Shown here one piece after another: positions 4,722 to 7,983 of a stretch of 7,983 nucleotides of DNA; position 1 is the first letter of the stretch, and every line of letters begins with the position of its first letter. The position numbers and the translations under genes are program-made. This DNA is from Bacillota bacterium (GTDB lineage: Bacteria > Bacillota > Clostridia > Lachnospirales > Lachnospiraceae), in contig JAEWRS010000013.1 in assembly GCA_023398855.1 (NCBI GenBank), forward strand, positions 1 to 7,983, given 5' to 3'. Under the pieces are notes generated by a model that was not told the origin of the DNA, did not search any database, and saw only the letters and a list, made by a program, of their open reading frames with translations.

Positions 4722-6701
4722 ATGACGAAAACGCCCAGATACCATGCTTTGATCGTATGTGTCAGCGCCGCCATTCGCCTGGAGTTCCAGACGTATCTTC
4801 ATTCCATTTTAGGTAAATATATCTCATTTGACACCATTGACCTCTATCAGGTCCATACTCCCTCCCAAATCACTGGATACCAGTGCATTTTGTTCTCCAG
4901 CGCCCACGTAAAGAGCACCTTTCCCCTCCAGGTTCCTGAGAATGTGACACAGCTTATCTGTACCCGGACCTTTAATCACGCATTTTTAGATCAGATCATC
5001 CGTATCCCTCCTGGCGAAAGAGTTTATCTGGTTAACGATGCGGGCGAATCCATTCCGGCTCTTATTGAACAGTTTCGGGAGGCAGGAATAACTCAGTATC
5101 AGTTCATACCCCATTATCCCGGCTGCGGAGAAACAGATGACTCCGTACAATATGCTGTGACAGTTGGAGAGCCGCAGCTGGTTCCTGCTCATATAAAAAA
5201 TGTACTTAATATAGGAAACCGCATCATAGACATTTCAACCATCAATGAATTATGTGTCTGCTTCCACTTACCGGCCAGTCTATCCAACCAAATCACCCAG
5301 GGCTATATAAACCGGATCCTGCAAATCACCAAATTGACAGGAACCTATTATAGCAATTACATATTTTCCCATCAGCTTCTTCAAGCTGTCATCCAGAATC
5401 TCCCTCAGGGGATCTGTCTGATATCTTCAGAAAGCGAAATCACCATGATGAACCGGCAGTTCTACCTGGACTTGGAAATTCAGGAATCAAATGCCTGCGG
5501 AAAGCATTTTTCGGAACTCCTTCCCCCTAAGTATTCTTCCTTGTTTTTCTGCCAGAGCGCTGACTACGAACTGGAGAACAAAAAAGGGGGCATGGTGGGA
5601 TTGAGTATCCTGGAACTGTCTCTTCCCAACCATCCGCCGCTTTATCTGATTACCAGCAAAAATACTCCTCAGCCTCAGGAAGAGAACCAGCTGTTTCCCT
5701 GTAAACGGACCGACAGTCAGGAGACCCACTTTTTAAATAATGGCTTCTCAAACATCCTGACAGCCACTGTTCAGGTAAAAAATATGCTGGAATACGCCCG
5801 GCGGCTGGCTCTCTATGATTTCCCGGTACTGATCCAGGGAGAAAGCGGAACACAAAAAAATATGATCGCAACGGCCATCCACAGGGCCTCCAGCAGAAGG
5901 CAGAAGCCTCTTGCAGTTTTTCATTCCTTCCGTGAATCCCAGGAAAAAGACACCTTAGGCAGCCAGCTGGCAAAGGTTCTTAATTCCCCTGACAAAGGGA
6001 CCCTGCTTATTGAAAGGGCCGAATTCCTTTCACTGGAAATGCAGGATCATCTCATTGATATCCTGCAAAACAACAGTCAGGAGACCTCTTTTTGTCAAGG
6101 CCATCCTCTTTCCGATTACCGGATCATTGCCACAGCCGGACATGACTTATATGAAGATGTACAAAACGGCACCTTCCGGGAAGAGCTGTTCTTTTTGCTC
6201 AACTCCGCTTCCATAGACACCATTCCTCTGAGAAAAAGAAGAAATGACATCCCTTTGTTAATGGAGCACTTTTTTCAGAACCTGTTCCATGATTCCAACC
6301 TGCGTTTAAAGGATATTTTATCGCCAAGCCTGATGGAGTTTTTGCTAAGCTATGATTATCCTGGAAATGTACAGGAGCTCTTAAACCTGACTCGTTTCTT
6401 TTTTACCAACTACGCCGCACATCCCCTGATACTTTCCCAGCTGCCCTCCTACATCAGAAAACAACTGAAAAGACCCCTGTCCGGACAGAGTGCTGTGAAA
6501 AACTCTGTTTTGACCCTGATTGCGGCTTCTCCCCGTATAGGCCGTTCCGGAATAAGGGAAGTGCTTACCCAGCAGGAAATCGTTTTAGGCGAGGGAAATC
6601 TCCGGACCATTTTAAAGGAGCTTTCCGATGAAGGCCTGATTAAAATCAACCGCACCAGAGGGGGCTGTGAAATCACAGAGCTGGGCAAGGCAGTACTTTA
6701 A
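4722..6701 (+). CDS. PAS/AAA+ transcriptional regulator related to sigma-54 activators, with degraded ATPase and C-terminal winged helix
   Basis: Cytoplasmic regulator of 659 residues, likely controlling the divergent importer operon. Residues 1 to about 215 form a sensor region of uncertain family, broadly recalling PrpR-type N-terminal domains. A PAS-like domain covers about 216-315 (LPQGICLISSESEITMMN). An AAA+ domain like that of NtrC-family activators covers about 340-580. Walker A reads GESGTQKN (373-380) instead of GESGTGKE. Walker B reads LLIER (428-432) where LFLDE is usual. The GAFTGA loop is absent: only about 25 residues separate positions 400 and 426, where about 50 are normal. 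The second arginine finger is Leu492 (FREELFFLL) and the sensor II arginine is Gln551 (PGNVQELLN). Sensor I-like RIIATAGHDL (467-476) and PLRKRRNDIPLL (502-513) persist. The C-terminus (about 592-659) is a winged helix (LRTILKELSDEGL), not a Fis helix. The frame is intact, so it is a maintained protein. It probably acts through sigma-A promoters without ATP-driven remodelling. Confidence 0.85.
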   Translation: MTKTPRYHALIVCVSAAIRLEFQTYLHSILGKYISFDTIDLYQVHTPSQITGYQCILFSSAHVKSTFPLQVPENVTQLICTRTFNHAFLDQIIRIPPGERVYLVNDAGESIPALIEQFREAGITQYQFIPHYPGCGETDDSVQYAVTVGEPQLVPAHIKNVLNIGNRIIDISTINELCVCFHLPASLSNQITQGYINRILQITKLTGTYYSNYIFSHQLLQAVIQNLPQGICLISSESEITMMNRQFYLDLEIQESNACGKHFSELLPPKYSSLFFCQSADYELENKKGGMVGLSILELSLPNHPPLYLITSKNTPQPQEENQLFPCKRTDSQETHFLNNGFSNILTATVQVKNMLEYARRLALYDFPVLIQGESGTQKNMIATAIHRASSRRQKPLAVFHSFRESQEKDTLGSQLAKVLNSPDKGTLLIERAEFLSLEMQDHLIDILQNNSQETSFCQGHPLSDYRIIATAGHDLYEDVQNGTFREELFFLLNSASIDTIPLRKRRNDIPLLMEHFFQNLFHDSNLRLKDILSPSLMEFLLSYDYPGNVQELLNLTRFFFTNYAAHPLILSQLPSYIRKQLKRPLSGQSAVKNSVLTLIAASPRIGRSGIREVLTQQEIVLGEGNLRTILKELSDEGLIKINRTRGGCEITELGKAVL

Positions 6702-6715
6702 ACGCTCTTCTTGGT

Positions 6716-7462
6716 CTATGCATGGTATTTGAGCTTTGTATCCACCAAAAAGTCGATCCCCAGTCCATCATGCCTTTTTCTTATTTCGTTGCTTCCACGG
6801 TCAAACAAATCCGGATATTTGGATACCAGGGGCCATTCCTTACTGACCAGGCGGTTCAGATGGTGGTTTAAAACCCCATGCAGCTGTTCGGAATCCTTTG
6901 CAAGGATGGAATCCACCAGTTCTCTATGCTGCTTGACAACCCCTGGTTCAATACCGGAATCCGCCATGGCCAGCATCCGGATCCTTCTGTAATGTCCGGA
7001 GTTTGCAGCCAGAATATCATTGCAGTATCCTTTATTGGCTCCATCATAAAAGATGGAATGAAAATACATATCCTCTGCCAGAAATTCCCGGATATCTTTC
7101 TCCCTTTCAATCTGCTCCTGCCTGTCCAAAGACATCTCCAACGCGGTGATTGCCTTTAAATTACACACTGCCATAAATTCCAGCATAACATTCTCTTCCA
7201 CACAAATTCTCAGGAATCGCTCATTGCGGACCTTATCATAATTTATTTTAGATATCATAGTCCCTCGCTGAGGAAGAAATGTAATCAGCCCCTCCTTGGA
7301 AAGACTGATCAGTGCATCCCTGACCGGAGTTCTGCCAGCCTCATAGGACTCACTGATGTCCTTGATACTGAATATCATTCCAGGGCGCAGCTTTAAATCC
7401 AGTATATCGGATCTCAATACATCATAAATGGTATCTTCCTGGTTGTTTTCAATGCCGCCCAT
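6716..7462 (-). CDS. GntR-family transcriptional regulator, FadR/VanR (FCD) subfamily
   Basis: DNA-binding regulator of 248 residues. The N-terminal winged helix spans about 8-75 (YDVLRSDILDLKLRPG, then TPVRDALISLSKEGL with wing PQRGTMIS at 64-71). The C-terminal all-helical FCD ligand domain covers about 80-215. It carries the full metal-binding set expected for this family: Asp131 and His135 (EDMYFH), His179 (KQHREL) and His201 (HHLNRL). Members usually sense small carboxylate-type metabolites through a bound metal; the effector here is unknown. The start is supported by AGGAGG at 7468-7473 with a 5-base spacer. The gene begins 12 bases after the stop of the upstream peptidase gene, so the two are probably cotranscribed. 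It converges on the PAS/AAA+ regulator with 14 bases between stops and no visible terminator between them. A tail of about 30 residues after the FCD domain (215-248) is longer than needed for the fold. Confidence 0.93.
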   Translation of the reverse strand: MGGIENNQEDTIYDVLRSDILDLKLRPGMIFSIKDISESYEAGRTPVRDALISLSKEGLITFLPQRGTMISKINYDKVRNERFLRICVEENVMLEFMAVCNLKAITALEMSLDRQEQIEREKDIREFLAEDMYFHSIFYDGANKGYCNDILAANSGHYRRIRMLAMADSGIEPGVVKQHRELVDSILAKDSEQLHGVLNHHLNRLVSKEWPLVSKYPDLFDRGSNEIRKRHDGLGIDFLVDTKLKYHA

Positions 7463-7474
7463 GAATGCCTCCTG

Positions 7475-7983
7475 TTAATAACGTAATACTTCCCTGTATA
7501 TGTTCAGGGCTTCGTTTGGATTATAATTATAATACAAAAGTATATCAAGCGCAAACGGTGAATAAAGAAATCCATTTATTTTCTTAGAAAAGTACATACC
7601 GGCAATCTCGGATAATGCCCTGACTGTTGATTCACTCTTATGACCCAACACTTTCCACAGAACCACCTTTTCTCTTCTGGTGTAAATTCCCTCTTCCTCT
7701 TCCTCAAGATAATGAAAGATCTCATGTCCCAGTATCAGCCTTTGGATTTGGTCTGAAGTCAGGAAGCCTTCCGGCAGCCCGCATTTCACTGCCAGCTCAA
7801 TGGGTTCTTTCATAATTTGTATCAGGTTTGGAGGGGTAAAGAGGGCAAATAACACCCTGTCTGCTGTCTGCCCATTGTCCCCGTACTCCACCTTTAGCTT
7901 CAGTTTTTCTGCTAACTCCCAAGGATCCCAGGTTCCCTGACTGCACATGACCTTATCTGCCATGTCGTATCCGCAGCAGATTG
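7475..7983 (-). CDS. ImmA/IrrE-like HExxH metallopeptidase (5' end probably outside window)
   Basis: Putative zinc metallopeptidase. The first in-frame ATG in the window is at 7961-7963 and would give 162 residues. It has no convincing ribosome binding site, and the frame stays open to the right edge, so the true start may lie outside. Using that ATG for numbering, DPWELAEKLKLKVEY (13-27) resembles the N-terminal region of ImmA/IrrE (DUF955) proteins. HEIFHYLE (80-87) supplies the HExxH zinc motif (His80, Glu81, His84). SEIAGMYFSKKI (118-129) offers Glu119 as the probable third ligand in an ExxAxxF pattern. The stop TAA at 7475-7477 is followed after one base by the ribosome binding site of the GntR gene, so the two are almost certainly one operon. 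Family assignment rests on motifs only. Relatives cleave or inactivate partner repressors; no substrate is shown here. Confidence 0.75.
   Translation of the reverse strand, partial: ICCGYDMADKVMCSQGTWDPWELAEKLKLKVEYGDNGQTADRVLFALFTPPNLIQIMKEPIELAVKCGLPEGFLTSDQIQRLILGHEIFHYLEEEEEGIYTRREKVVLWKVLGHKSESTVRALSEIAGMYFSKKINGFLYSPFALDILLYYNYNPNEALNIYREVLRY

Noticed and set aside
5487..5973. Minus-strand open frames inside the PAS/AAA+ regulator gene
   Set aside because: No recognisable domain and completely covered by the well-supported plus-strand gene.
4722..6701. The regulator as a decaying pseudogene
   Set aside because: A 659-codon frame with no stop or frameshift, a strong ribosome binding site and promoter, and intact PAS-like and winged-helix regions argue for a functional protein with altered chemistry.
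1..7983. CRISPR arrays, insertion sequences, tRNA or rRNA genes, attachment sites
   Set aside because: No repeated spacer pattern, transposase, terminal inverted repeats or structured RNA gene was seen; nearly all of the window is protein-coding.

Overview
The window reads as chromosomal DNA from a Gram-positive anaerobe of the class Clostridia, probably Lachnospiraceae (Lachnoclostridium/Enterocloster-like). The basis is moderate GC, AGGAGG ribosome binding sites before most genes, a lipoprotein-type solute-binding protein, and the kinds of regulators present. The organism is an inference from style; no marker gene is present.

Layout. (1) Positions 1-4487, minus strand: a peptide-type ABC importer operon transcribed leftward in the order solute-binding lipoprotein (4487-2808), permease 1 (2718-1798), permease 2 (1782-904), ATPase (888 to beyond the left edge). 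The binding protein and both permeases resemble the E. coli glutathione importer proteins GsiB, GsiC and GsiD more closely than a generic Opp/Dpp set. The ATPase is a single-domain DppD-type protein, not the fused double ATPase GsiA, so a DppF-type partner probably follows outside the window. (2) Positions 4488-4721: a divergent control region with one good promoter in each direction, a perfect 15-bp palindrome between them, and a terminator-like hairpin at the extreme 5' end of the importer transcript. (3) Positions 4722-6701, plus strand: a 659-residue regulator built like a sigma-54 activator (N-terminal sensor, PAS, AAA+). Its Walker A, Walker B, GAFTGA loop, second arginine finger and sensor II are degraded or missing, and a winged helix replaces the Fis-type helix-turn-helix. 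(4) Positions 6716-7983, minus strand: an ImmA/IrrE-like HExxH metallopeptidase gene (5' end probably outside the window) followed after 12 bases by a GntR/FadR-type (FCD) repressor. This pair converges on the regulator gene with only 14 bases between stop codons.

Likely working together: the divergent regulator probably controls the importer operon, and perhaps itself, through the shared intergenic region using ordinary sigma-A promoters. The peptidase-GntR pair is a separate transcription unit whose targets cannot be read from this window. The most unusual items are the catalytically degraded activator-like regulator, the leader hairpin of the importer operon, and the pairing of an ImmA-like protease with a GntR rather than an XRE regulator.
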